Assembly: GCF_005047355.1 (NCBI RefSeq)
Contig: NZ_SUMC01000048.1
Span: 1 to 61,390, forward strand
Source of the DNA: Actinacidiphila oryziradicis
Lineage (GTDB): Bacteria > Actinomycetota > Actinomycetes > Streptomycetales > Streptomycetaceae
Direction: 5' to 3'
DNA: 61,390 nt
Within the stretch, counting starts at the first letter, position 1. Each line of letters begins with the position of its first letter. Below, piece after piece: positions 36,469 to 46,200 of this stretch. Made by a program: the position numbers and the translations under genes. The notes beneath the pieces were generated by a model, which made no database searches, was not told the DNA's origin, and saw nothing but the letters and a program-made list of their open reading frames with translations.

Positions 36469-36733
36469 GACGATCAGCGTAGGACACCGCGTACCGCCGC
36501 GCCGTCCCGCTCGTGATGGGGACGGCGCACCTCACTGCCCAGGGCGGCTTCGTCCGCTAAGGTCACGGGCGCGGCATCAGTCTGCTGTTCCTCCGCGAGC
36601 CCTCGGCCCAGCGGGCTCCAGACGGAGGCGAAGAGGCTCGGCCTCGACCACCACAGTCCAGCTCACTTACGCGACATGCGCTGCCTGTTCCTCACGTTCC
36701 GCGGGCCGACGGGACTGAGTGAAGGGTGCCTCG
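36469..36733. other. Intergenic, no feature seen
   Basis: Divergent spacer between the HAD gene and the frameshifted gene at 36734. GAAGGG at 36721-36726 is the ribosome site of the latter. No other element is clear. Confidence 0.4.
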
Positions 36734-37306
36734 ATGTCGGATCAGATCAGCCGCCGAGCCTGCCAATACGCCCGGTACACCGGCGCACCCCGGCAGGTCG
36801 CCTGCCGGGGCGCCGCCGCCCTCGCGCCGGACGCGCCGATCATCCCAGCGCCGACGGAACGCGCACAGCTCCTCCTCCAGGCCGAGGCCATGTACTGGGT
36901 GCTCCAGACCCACGCGGTCTTCACCGAGTACCCCTCGGCATCGAGTACGCCGAACCCACCCGGCCGGCCTCCGCCTGTACATCGAGGGCGACAAGCGCGC
37001 CGACAACCTCCTGACCGGCCTGCTGCCCTGCTGGGAACCACGAAGCGCGACGGGCCGCGGCGAGGTCCACGGACTCCACGGTCTGCGCATCCGCCGACGC
37101 ACCGAGCGGGGGATCGAGCTGCACCGGCCCGGGCAGCCGACCGGCCTCTGGCTGACCGGCCCGCTGCCGCGGTGCGGTACTGGATCGCCCACTACCAGCG
37201 AGGACTCACGCTGCGCGCGCTCCACCGGGCCGCGTACGGATCCGGGTACCACATGGGGACGCTCGCTGTCGGCGTGATCCTCGTGTGGCTCCGGCACCGG
37301 CACTGA
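36734..37306 (+). pseudogene. Unrecognised gene with three frameshifts
   Basis: The ATG at 36734 (MSDQISRRACQYARY) follows GAAGGG by seven bases. The sense passes through different frames: up to VFTEYP in the first, then GIEYAEPTRP, then GLRLYIEGDKRADNLLTGLL to GLWLTGPLP, and finally VRYWIAHYQRGLTLRALHRA in the first frame again. Joined, these give a coherent protein of roughly 190 residues that I do not recognise. The breaks lie at about 36939, 36963 and 37168. A hairpin follows at 37323. Either the gene is decaying or there are base-calling errors in this stretch. Confidence 0.5.
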
Positions 37307-37322
37307 CCCCATGACCGTGCAA

Positions 37323-37350
37323 CCCCCGGACGGTTCGATGGATCCGGGGG
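37323..37350. terminator. Hairpin
   Basis: An 8-bp perfect stem (CCCCCGGA / TCCGGGGG) with a 12-base loop, 17 bases after the end of the frameshifted gene. Confidence 0.55.
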
Positions 37351-37727
37351 CTGCCTCGCGTGACCGACTCGACGACGCACGCCCCAGTGGAGCGCGCTGT
37401 GCCAGCGGGCGCCCAGCCGCTGGATCCGCTGAGCGTTCAGCCCAGGGACCAGTACGGCGCGCAGACGGGGGAGCAGACGCGATGCCGCGCGCCGGGCCGA
37501 CAGAGGGCGCCGACACGCGGGGGCGTTCGTTTGCCACCCCACTCTGCGTGTCTACTGCGCGCGGTAGAAGCGACCGGCCGACCGGCGTTCGTCCGGCAGC
37601 CGGGCCCTGGAGCGAGGTGGGAGAGGCCGGGGCCAGGGGACCGCGTTCGAGCATGTTGCCGAAGGGTGTGTTAGGTGCATCTGCACCGAGAGGGCGGGAG
37701 AGGGTGACCTCCTGTGCGCCTGCTCCG
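37351..37727. other. Intergenic, no convincing gene
   Basis: Frames are open on both strands because of the high GC, but none has a believable start or protein composition. It separates the frameshifted gene from the small gene ending at 37728. Confidence 0.4.
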
Positions 37728-37973
37728 TTAGGACGGCGTGCGGCGCGGCCCTGGCGTGCGCACCGCCGGGAGGTCGTGGTGCTGCTCGTCGGCGGCGAGT
37801 GCGTCTGCCGGCAGCCGCCGGTAGTCGTGCAGCAGTTCGGCGAGGCGGTCCGGGTCGATGTCGGTGGCGGTGACCAGTGCGGCCAGCAGTTCGGCCCGGG
37901 AGGTGCGTTCACCGGCCGCGGCCGCGGCGCGGACGAGGACGTTGAGTCTGGCGTCGACGTCGGCGGGCCACAT
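37728..37973 (-). CDS. Small unknown protein divergent from the base-modification gene
   Basis: From the ATG at 37973 the 81-residue product reads MWPADVDARLNVLVRAAAAAGERTSRAELLAALV and ends in a basic tail. The first half resembles a ribbon-helix-helix or CopG-like helical unit, which would suit a small DNA-binding regulator, but this is only an impression. The frame is open upstream to 38159 without a good start, and no strong ribosome site precedes the ATG. It is divergent from the gene at 38107. Confidence 0.5.
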   Translation of the reverse strand: MWPADVDARLNVLVRAAAAAGERTSRAELLAALVTATDIDPDRLAELLHDYRRLPADALAADEQHHDLPAVRTPGPRRTPS

Positions 37974-38106
37974 GACGGAGGTGGTGCGGCGTGTCTCCTG
38001 GCGGCTTCCCCCTCGGTGACACTCGCCGCGTATAACGAATATATATTGAGTGTATGGTGACGCTGCTGCAAGACCGTCAGGCTTCCGGAGCATTACGGCT
38101 GAGCCG

Positions 38107-39069
38107 GTGACGGTGCAGGTGGCGGGGCGGACGCTGCGGCCCTCTGCGGTGTTCGACACCTATTGGCGGTTCGCCGCAGCCCGCCAGGCGGTGTACGAGG
38201 CGCGCCTGGCGGGGCGTCCGCAGCCGTGGACCGACGACCCGATCCTGAGCCGGCACCGGTTCACCAACTGCTATCGTGCCGCCGACCGCGTCAGCCAGGT
38301 GCTGATCGGTGAGGTGGTCTACCGCGGGTCGCAGGACTGGGAGGAGGCTTTCTTCCGGACTCTGCTGTTCAAGATCTTCAATAAGGCATCCACCTGGCAG
38401 CTGCTTACCGGCGCGCTGGGGGAGGTGCGGTGGGACACCTACGACTACCGTGCTTTCGACGAGGTGCTGTCCGCGGCGTTCGCCAAGGGCGAGCGGCTGT
38501 ACTCGGCCGCCTACATCGTGCCCCCGCCGCAGCTGGGCGAGGACCGCAAGCACCGCAACCACCTGCGGCTGCTGGAGATGATGATGACCTCCGGCGCGCC
38601 CGGCCGTATTCTGGACGCGCCGACGATGCGCGACGCCTACGAGGTGCTGCTCGGCTATCCGGCGATCGGCCCGTTCTTGGCCTACCAGTACCTGATCGAC
38701 CTCAACTACGCCGCGCAGATGCCTTTCCCGGAAGGGGACTTCGTCGTGCCCGGCCCTGGTGCCCGTGACGGTATCCGCAAATGCTTCGGCCGCGCTGCCG
38801 ACGGCGTCGAGGCCGAGATCATCCGCTACATGGCCGACACCCAGGGCGAGCATTTTGCCCGGCTGGGACTGTCCTTCGGCGGCCTGAAGGGCAGGCCGCT
38901 GCAGCTGATCGACTGCCAGAACCTGTTCTGCGAGGTCGACAAGTACGCGCGCGTCGCGCATCCGGACATCGCCGGTGTCAGCGGCCGCAGCCGCATCAAG
39001 CAGGCATACCGCCTGGATGCTGCTCCCATGACGGCGTGGTTCCCGCCGAAGTGGGGTCTCCAGACCTGA
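38107..39069 (+). CDS. Putative DNA base hypermodification protein (5-hmdU kinase helical-domain type)
   Basis: The roughly 320-residue protein shows the pattern of the HMUDK/alpha-glutamyl-putrescinyl-thymine pyrophosphorylase families: FTNCYRAADRVSQVLI, EEAFFRTLLFKIFNKASTWQLL, YSAAYIVPPP, NHLRLLEMMM, IGPFLAYQYLIDLNYA, FVVPGPGARDGIRKCF and LQLIDCQNLFCEVDKYAR. In phages such proteins act on 5-hydroxymethyluracil in DNA to build hypermodified thymine. The acting chemistry of the bacterial members is not settled. GTG 38107 is taken as the start; GTG 38050 is an in-frame alternative inside an AT-rich spot (TATAACGAATATATATT) that may be the promoter. It faces a truncated thymidylate-synthase-like gene, which would supply hydroxymethyl or methyl uracil. 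Confidence 0.8.
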   Translation: MTVQVAGRTLRPSAVFDTYWRFAAARQAVYEARLAGRPQPWTDDPILSRHRFTNCYRAADRVSQVLIGEVVYRGSQDWEEAFFRTLLFKIFNKASTWQLLTGALGEVRWDTYDYRAFDEVLSAAFAKGERLYSAAYIVPPPQLGEDRKHRNHLRLLEMMMTSGAPGRILDAPTMRDAYEVLLGYPAIGPFLAYQYLIDLNYAAQMPFPEGDFVVPGPGARDGIRKCFGRAADGVEAEIIRYMADTQGEHFARLGLSFGGLKGRPLQLIDCQNLFCEVDKYARVAHPDIAGVSGRSRIKQAYRLDAAPMTAWFPPKWGLQT

Positions 39070-39119
39070 CCGGCCTGGCCGATGGGGGTGTGGAGGGCCG
39101 GCCGGCGGCGTGCCTTGGA

Positions 39120-39752
39120 TCAAGCGCCGATGCCGAAAAGCGGTGCGGTGGTGGTGTGTTGCAGGGATGCGAGTTCGGCTTTGGTGCAGCCCAGGCGGGC
39201 GCATCCGGCCATGACAGTCAGGGAGCCGGGGGTGAGCCCGGCCTGGGTGGCGACCCAGGCGAGCAGGTGGCCGAGCGCGAGGTAGTTGCCGTAGGCGCGG
39301 TCGAACATGTAGTGGCTGCGGTAGTAGGCGGCCAGGTGCACGGTGTTGGTGGCGGAGTCGAGCTGGAACGAGCAGTGGCTCAGGCAGGGGAAGTCAAGGG
39401 TCTGGGTGTCCAGGGCGGCGACCCGGATCACCGCTTCGACTCCCGCCGCGTCGCCCGCGGCCGGCACTTCCTCCTCCACCTCCTGATACGGGTCGGTGTC
39501 GGTGACGTGGGCGACACCGGCTTCGTAGATCGCGTTCCACTTCGCGGACTTGCTGAGCTTTTCCAGCCGGTCGATGACGCGGGCGAGTTGGTCGACCGGC
39601 TCGGGCTTGTTGCCGGCTCCGGGGTAGGCCACGAGACGGCCGAAGTAGGTGCCGTGCACGTTGCGCGGTATCTCCATCAGGCGCGGATACATCGCCCGGT
39701 AGCGGGAGGTGAGCTGCGGGTGCGCACATCGGGCGGCGCACCGGCCGGCAGC
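39120..39752 (-). pseudogene. Thymidylate-synthase-like gene, 5'-truncated
   Basis: The frame is open from an in-frame stop at 39753 down to 39120. Conserved parts are HPQLTSRYRAMYPRLMEIPRN and GTYFGRLV at the N-terminal side and PCLSHCSFQLD, AYYRSHYMFDRAYGNYLALG further on, which correspond to the catalytic PC-x-H/Q and RS-x-D regions of thymidylate synthase folds, here with Cys in PCLSHC. The first ATG (39692) falls inside the conserved core, and the sequence upstream becomes an IS fragment, so a long N-terminal part is lost. Homologues in phages make hydroxymethyl-dUMP; the position opposite the hypermodification gene suggests that job, but this copy is not complete. Confidence 0.65.
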
Positions 39753-39756
39753 TCAT

Positions 39757-40109
39757 CGCGTCCCTTCCGGTTCTCCCTGCGCGACCGGGACGGGAAGTTC
39801 TCCGACGCCTTCGACGCCGTCCTCGCCGGCGCAGGCGTGCAGGTCCTTCTCCCACCGCCGAGATCGCCGAAGGCGAACGCCTTCGCGGAACGCTGGGTCG
39901 GCACCGCCCCCCGCGAGTGCACGGACCGGATCCTGATCATGAACGAGCGGCACCTACACGTCGTCCTGGACGCTTACACCAATCCCTCCACCAACGACCT
40001 CCCCGCACCGTGGAGACCGGCCAGAGGGCACCCGCCATCCCATGGGGAGGCCGCATCCGCCGCACCCAACTACTCGGCGGCCATCAACGGGTACCAGCAA
40101 GCAGCCTAA
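39757..40109 (+). pseudogene. IS transposase C-terminal fragment
   Basis: The frame reads LRDRDGKFSDAFDAVLAGAG, then SPKANAFAERWVGTAPRECTDR, the second Asp and the Glu regions of an rve-type integrase core, followed by MNERHLHVVLDAY. After about 39985 the expected tail is split between frames: RRTQLLGGHQRVPAS in one and NGYQQAA in another. Only the last third of the gene remains. Its insertion or a deletion beside it removed the 5' part of the thymidylate-synthase-like gene. Confidence 0.75.
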
Positions 40110-40168
40110 CCGCACCCATACAAACGACCTGGTCAACAGCCCGAACCGGAATTTTCACGCGGGACAGG

Positions 40169-40208
40169 GTGCGGGCTGCCGCACACCCACCATCTCGGCA
40201 GCCCGCAC
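40169..40208. terminator. Long hairpin, bidirectional
   Basis: A perfect 12-bp stem (GTGCGGGCTGCC / GGCAGCCCGCAC) with a 16-base loop, followed on the plus strand by TTCTTGTCGTTG. It lies just after the stop of the leftward giant ATPase gene. Confidence 0.7.
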
Positions 40209-40225
40209 TTCTTGTCGTTGCTCTG

Positions 40226-43200
40226 TTAGCCGGCGTGAACCCGGTTCCAACACGCACGAAGGACCGGCTCAAGGCGGTGCTTGCCTGCGGTGTCCACATC
40301 GAAGACCTGCATGGCGCGCAGGATGCGGAGGGCGTCGGCCGCGTCCAATTGATCACCGTCCGTGTCAGCCTCGATGGCCGCCCGGAGGTCGTCGATGATC
40401 ATGCCGTCATCGGTCATGAACACCAGAACCGCGCGGTAGGCGATCCACTGAGGCGTCTTGGAGGTCAGCCCGGCCTGTCTCAGGAACTCGTTCGCACCGT
40501 CGCCGCTGTCCAGAGCGGCCGTTGCCTGCCGCAGCGCCTTGCCCCCGTTCGGCTCCAACTTAAGGGTGGCCGCGAGCCGGTCGACCAGCAGAGGCCAGCC
40601 ACCGGTGGTGTCCCGGAGGTCCTGCAACTGCGACTCAGAGGAGAACGGCACTCCCTCCTGTTCCTGGGCCCAGGAGCGAAGGCCGTCCGGTGTGTACCGG
40701 CGCAAGGGGAGCGCCTCGATCTCAAGGCCTTCGACCTGGCCTCCAGCCAGGGCGAGTGACCACAGGGACCGCTGGTCGGGACCCGCGATGACGACCGCCG
40801 AGCGGGTGACACCGGACTCGACCGGGTTGCGGTGGACGGCGATCTCCAAGGTTTCCCTGCACGCCTCCTCGCCCGGCGACTTCACCGTGAGGTCCGATAC
40901 GACCACCCGCTGCTGGCCGGCCTTGCCTCCCATGAGTTCACGATCGAAGTCGGAGCGCTTCGATACTTGTGGCATCTCCCAGCCGGTGGTCTCGGCCACG
41001 TCTCGCAAGGCGGCGCTCACCCGGTCGATTCCGGTGGCGATCGTCCCGATGATCAAACGAGCCTGATTACCGTGACCAGGCAGTACGTCCGCGATCTGAT
41101 CGGCGGTGAGGGGGGAGTGGGAATGGCCGTCGCGTGAGCGGTGCCGCGCTTCGAACTTGCTGAAGTCCTCCGCCACCCTCCGGCTGGAGGCCTGCTCCAG
41201 CTCAGCCTCCACCATCCCCAGGTTGCCGATCATGCTCAGTGCGTTGGCGCTGCGCAGGTGCCAGCCGCGATGGTCGGGATCCGGCGCGAGCACGCCGAGC
41301 CCTTCCATCTCGGAGAGGTAGGCGCGGAACTGGTCGGTGTCCAGATTGTCGAAGCCCTTCGGCCACCAGTACGTGCACTCCTCCCGCAGCTGAACCTGAC
41401 TCAGCCGGGCGTCGAGGCCATAGTGGTGCGCGTGGTGGGCGACCACGTTGGCGATCACGTTGTAGCGGGAGTCGAGCCGCAGCGTGTCATGGAAGGCCTC
41501 GGTGATGCTCACCCGCAGGTCCTTGTCCGACTGGACCGCCTCCACGTCGGCGCGCGTGATGGTGTATGGCGGGCCAGACGCAGTGCCGCTCCGCTTGGAG
41601 TGCATGGTCTGCACCAGTCGGTGGCCGAACATCTGGAGAAGGAACGGCTGGTACGAGCAGTGCCCGAGGATGCGGTGCACCAGCGCGGGCTCTTCGAACT
41701 CGTACCCCAGCACGGCAAGCGGAGCGATGAGGAGATTCACTGCATCCTGCGGACGGAGCGGTCCGATCACCGTGGGGCGCTGGGCGAGGTGGCTGAACGG
41801 GCTGTTCACGGCGATCTTCGCGTAGCGCTGCACCGAGTGGAGTCCCGCGAACACGACCTTGACCCGGTCCTCCGTCTCGGCGCCCAGGTCGCGCAGCCGG
41901 CGGGTCTCGGTGAACTGGGGAGAGTCGGACTCGAAGAAGCCGTCGGCCTCGTCGAGCATGATCAGCAACCCCCGCTTGGTGTCCTCACGGAGCCATGTCT
42001 TGATGCCGTCCAACACGTGCTGGTAGGCGAGGGTGGAGTCCGCCTTCACCCTCCGAGGCAGGGCAAGCGCCTCACGCTCCAGCAGGCGTCGGCCGATGCG
42101 GTCCCAGACGGTGGAGGACGGCGCGTTGGTGCCGGTGAAGGTGGAGTCCAGCGACAGCAGCAAACTGAAGCGGGAGTCCGGGATTTGAGCCTCGTACTTC
42201 CGTCCGGCCTCCTTCAGCAGGGCCGACTTGCCGAGTCCGCGCCCACCGAACACCACCTGGTCGCCCGTGGCCCGCTGCACCGAGGTGAGCTCGTCACGGC
42301 GGCCGAAGAACATCTCCTCGGACACGGGAGCACGCTTGCCCATGACGTAAGGATTGACCGCCGAGAAGGGCAACAGGACGCGCATGGCCGAGTCCAGACG
42401 CTGATTGCCGATTGCGGCCAGATGGGCGAGTGCCGAGTCGTCGAGTACGACGATGGCTCGCCTCCCACCGGCGCTCTGCGCCGCGAGGGCCCTGCGGTTC
42501 CGCACCGACAGCGTGCCGAAGTACGCGACGAGCAGGCTGTCGTCGTTCGGATCCTGCTGGATCCAGGACATCAGGGTCTCGGCCGAGGGCCTGTCCCACA
42601 CCAGCATCACACGGAGGCTGCCTCGCAGTCCGGATCCGAACGCGGGCACCAGCGCCGACCCGGTGTACTCGACCGCGGGTACATCGAGGAAGCGGTAGCT
42701 GCCGGACCGCGGCTTTTCGATCCGCTGCGGGCCCTTCTTGCTGCTGTAGCCGATCAGGCGGAGAGCGGGCATCAGCAGCTCGCTCTCGCGGACACCCTGG
42801 GTGCGGAGACTTCCCTTCCGAGAGGCCAGGTCTGCCCACCCGGCGAGACCTTGGGCCGTCTGCTCGGCGATCTCGGGTGACAAGGCGGAGTAGTCGAGCG
42901 CTTCAAGATCCTCAAAGCGCCTCCGCTGCCGCACTGCATTGATCAGTTCGCTGGAGATGCCCATTCCGGGCAGGGCGTTCGGAACGTCCGGGAAGAAGGC
43001 GGCCAGGCTCCGGTCCGCCGCCTGGGTGTCCGGGATGCTTTCTCCGTTCACCAGGTGGGAGATGAGCTCATCGGCGGTGAGCAGATCGCGGGCGCTGATC
43101 AACTGCTCGACGCGCTCCCGGTCCTCGGCATGGAGTCCGTCGATCTCGTTGAGCCGCGTGAGCAGCGCGGCGGCGTGGGTGGCGTGCGCACGGTTCAGTT

Positions 43201-46200
43201 CCCCGGAGAGTGCTGCCAGGTCGCGCCGTACGCGGGCGAGATCGCCGTCGGGAGCGGGCACCGCATCCTGGACCCGGCGCTCGAAGGTGCGTTCCCGCTC
43301 TTCGGTGAGGGCGCCATCGACGCGGGCGCGCCGCAGGTTCTCCTCAAGGCGCTGGCGTGTGTCACGCAGCTCGTGGGCGACCTGCTTGCCGGACTCCAGG
43401 ACGAGGGACTGCAGTTTCTCCGGAGGAGTGGTGTGCTCTCCGAGGTCCGGGAGCTGCCGCTTCGTCCAGAGGTCGAGCAGTTTCTGCGCCGTGGCGAAGT
43501 GCTCGTTCGACACCTGGACGCGTACGGCGTCCTCCCAGGAGCGGTCTCCCGCGCGAGCCAGCTCGGCGGCAGGCACGTCGGGGGCCGCGATGCCCCCAGC
43601 GGTCGCGTCGACGACGGCCCCGGGGACCTTGAGGAGTTCCGCGTGCAAGGCGAGTTCGGTGGTCAGCTCGGTGTCCTCCAGCTGCGCCTCACCGGACAAC
43701 AGGGCGAAGGTCCGGGCGAGCGACGTAGCCGTGGCCTCCATTGTGGCCGCTGCGACTCCGTCACCAGTGACCGCCTGTTCGCGCACGTCACGAAGGACGT
43801 CCTCGCGGTGCCCGAGGACCAGGGCACGCATCTCCTGTACCTGGTCAGCGCTCCAGTTGGTGTCGCGTGCGCCGAGCTCCTGGGCCTGCCGGATCCACCT
43901 GTCGACCAAGGCGAGCCGGTCCGCCGTGTGGCGCAAGAGATCCTGGCGGGCCGGACCATCCAGGCGGCTGCGGGCTCCCGGAGACATGAACTCTCGGTCG
44001 ATCTGGTCCAGTTTGGACTGGATGACCGCCGGCTCGCGAAGCTCGCGCACCGTGCGGGAGAGCGCGTCGAGACCGCTCCTGTCGTCGTCCACCGCGTGCC
44101 GCAGCAGCGAGCCGATGAGCCCCTTCTGCGGGTTCCACCAGCGGCGGACGATCTTGTGGGCTCGGGTATACCGGATGCTGGGGACCTGGTCGAGCGCCTG
44201 CTTGCAGTCCTCCCGGGCATCCTCCAAAGCGCGTTCCAGCTCGGCCGTGTCGCGGGCCAGGGCGAGTGGCGGAGAGTGCAGGAGCAGGGACTTGAGCGCG
44301 CGCTGCGCGACCTCGTCCGCGACCTGGGCCAGGCTCAGCGGCAGTCCGGAGGCAACCCGGCTGAGCGAGGCACCGGCCTCGGAGTCGCCAGTGACCAGCA
44401 CGGTGCGCAGGAGCGCGGCGGTCGTGAGAGCGGCGTCGGGACGGCTGGCTGTGAGTTCCTCGAAGTCAGGACCAGCGAGCAGCGTGCGCATGCGAGTGGC
44501 GCTTTCGCTGCTCGCCGAGCGCACGGCTTCGGCGCAGGCGGCGAGCTGCAGCGCGGTGATGCGGTGGGACGGTTCGCCGAGACCGGCGGCGAGGGAGGCG
44601 GCCAGGCCGTAGCGCTCGGCCGAGATGAGCTTGGCGAGAGACTTGTGGGATTCCGAGGGCCTGTTCTCCGCCGACCGCCCAGGGTGCTCGGGACGAGGGG
44701 AGGCCGCGGGCGCCGGGCCGGCCGAGGGCTCGGGCACCGGGGGCACCGGGTCAGGTTCCGGCTCTACGGCGCCGGCATCAGGTTCCCCCTCCGCCGTCGG
44801 GACGACCGGAGCGTTCACGGCAGGCGGTTCCTCCGCTGCCCGAGGCTCGGGAACCGTGGCGCCCACGGCGCTCGCCGCCTCGTTCGCTGCGGTGGCCGGG
44901 TGACGGCCCTCGTCGTGGTCACCGGTGGCCTCTTTCGCGGATCCGCGGGTGGGCCGGGGCAGAAGGGCGGCGGTCGCGGCTTCCGTGGGGAGCGCCTCGG
45001 GGGCCGATTCCGCAGGGACGGATTCCTCCCCTTGCACGGTGGCCTCGACGGGTTCCTCCCCTTGCACGGTGGCCTCGACGGGTTCCTCGTCTGCGGGACG
45101 GAACAGGAGCTGCGTGTAGTTTCCGGCAGGATACGCCAGCCACCGGCTCTTCACCGCGGTGGGGAGCAGGGCGAGGACCTCAGCGGGGTCGTGCTCGTCG
45201 GCGTGCAGCTCCACCATGGTCAGCAACGCGTCGAGGGCCTCGGCGTCTTCCAGGTCCGCGGCACCCCACTCGGAGGCGTCGCGAATGGCGCGTGCGCGCT
45301 CCCGGGCGGTCACCAGGTCCTGGGCGAGCGCTGCGTCGTCGTGCCGGCATGCCAGCCGTGCCACCTGGGCGAGCCGCTCCCGCAGGGGCGCGGCGGACAG
45401 TCGGTCCAGCGCCGCGCGGGTTTCCTTCCGGACATGGGCCAGGTCTGCCTTTGCCGGTTGTGCTCCGTGCGCCCGTAGACCGCGGGCCGCGGCGTCGAAG
45501 GCCTCGGTGACGCTACGCAGGGCGCTTAGATCGGCGTCATCCGGGCGGGCCTCGGCGGCGATGGCCGCTGCCGTACGGCGAGCCGGTTCGGCGGCTGCTT
45601 CCAGCGCTTCCTTGACGGACTGCAAGGCGGCGCCGAGCCGGTCGGAGTCAGGCCGCTCGGCGACGAGCTCTACTTCGACCTGAGGCGGCCCGTCGGCCTC
45701 ATCCGGCATGTCTTCCCCTTCGTCCTCTTCGGCTGTCGCATCAGGAGCCAGATCCACCACCAGTTGCGCGGCCTCCAGGACACCCTCGACCGGAACACCC
45801 GTGTCCGTCATCCAGGGCTGGATGAGTGCCCACGACCAGATGTGAGCGCTGTCCACACTCGCCCCGAGCTGTGCCCAGGCGGTCAGGCGCAGGAGGGCGG
45901 GGCTCCAACGATGCGTGAGGGGGCGCGATGCGTCTTCCGCGACGCCGTTGGTGTGCTCGAAGGCCAGTGCAAGGTCATGGAAGACAGGGTGGGTTAGATG
46001 GCGGGCTGCCTGCTGGGCTCGCGGACCTTCCGGATCCCGCTGGATACGCGTCAGCACGTCATGACAGAGCGCTCGGTAGACCCGGGTGCCGTCGATGGGA
46101 ATGCGGAGCGTACTGAGCAGATTGCGGCGCCACTGCACAGGAGTGGAGTTGAGCGCGTGTTCCACGTCCGCCTCGGTGAGCCTCGACAAGGCGCCGGCCA

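Noticed and set aside
38013..38060. Promoter with TGACAC and TATAAC
   Set aside because: The two boxes are only eight bases apart, far less than the 16-18 needed; only the AT-rich stretch is noted.
41141..45478. Long plus-strand frames opposite the giant ATPase gene
   Set aside because: Antisense to a gene with clear Walker motifs; composition is typical of shadow frames.
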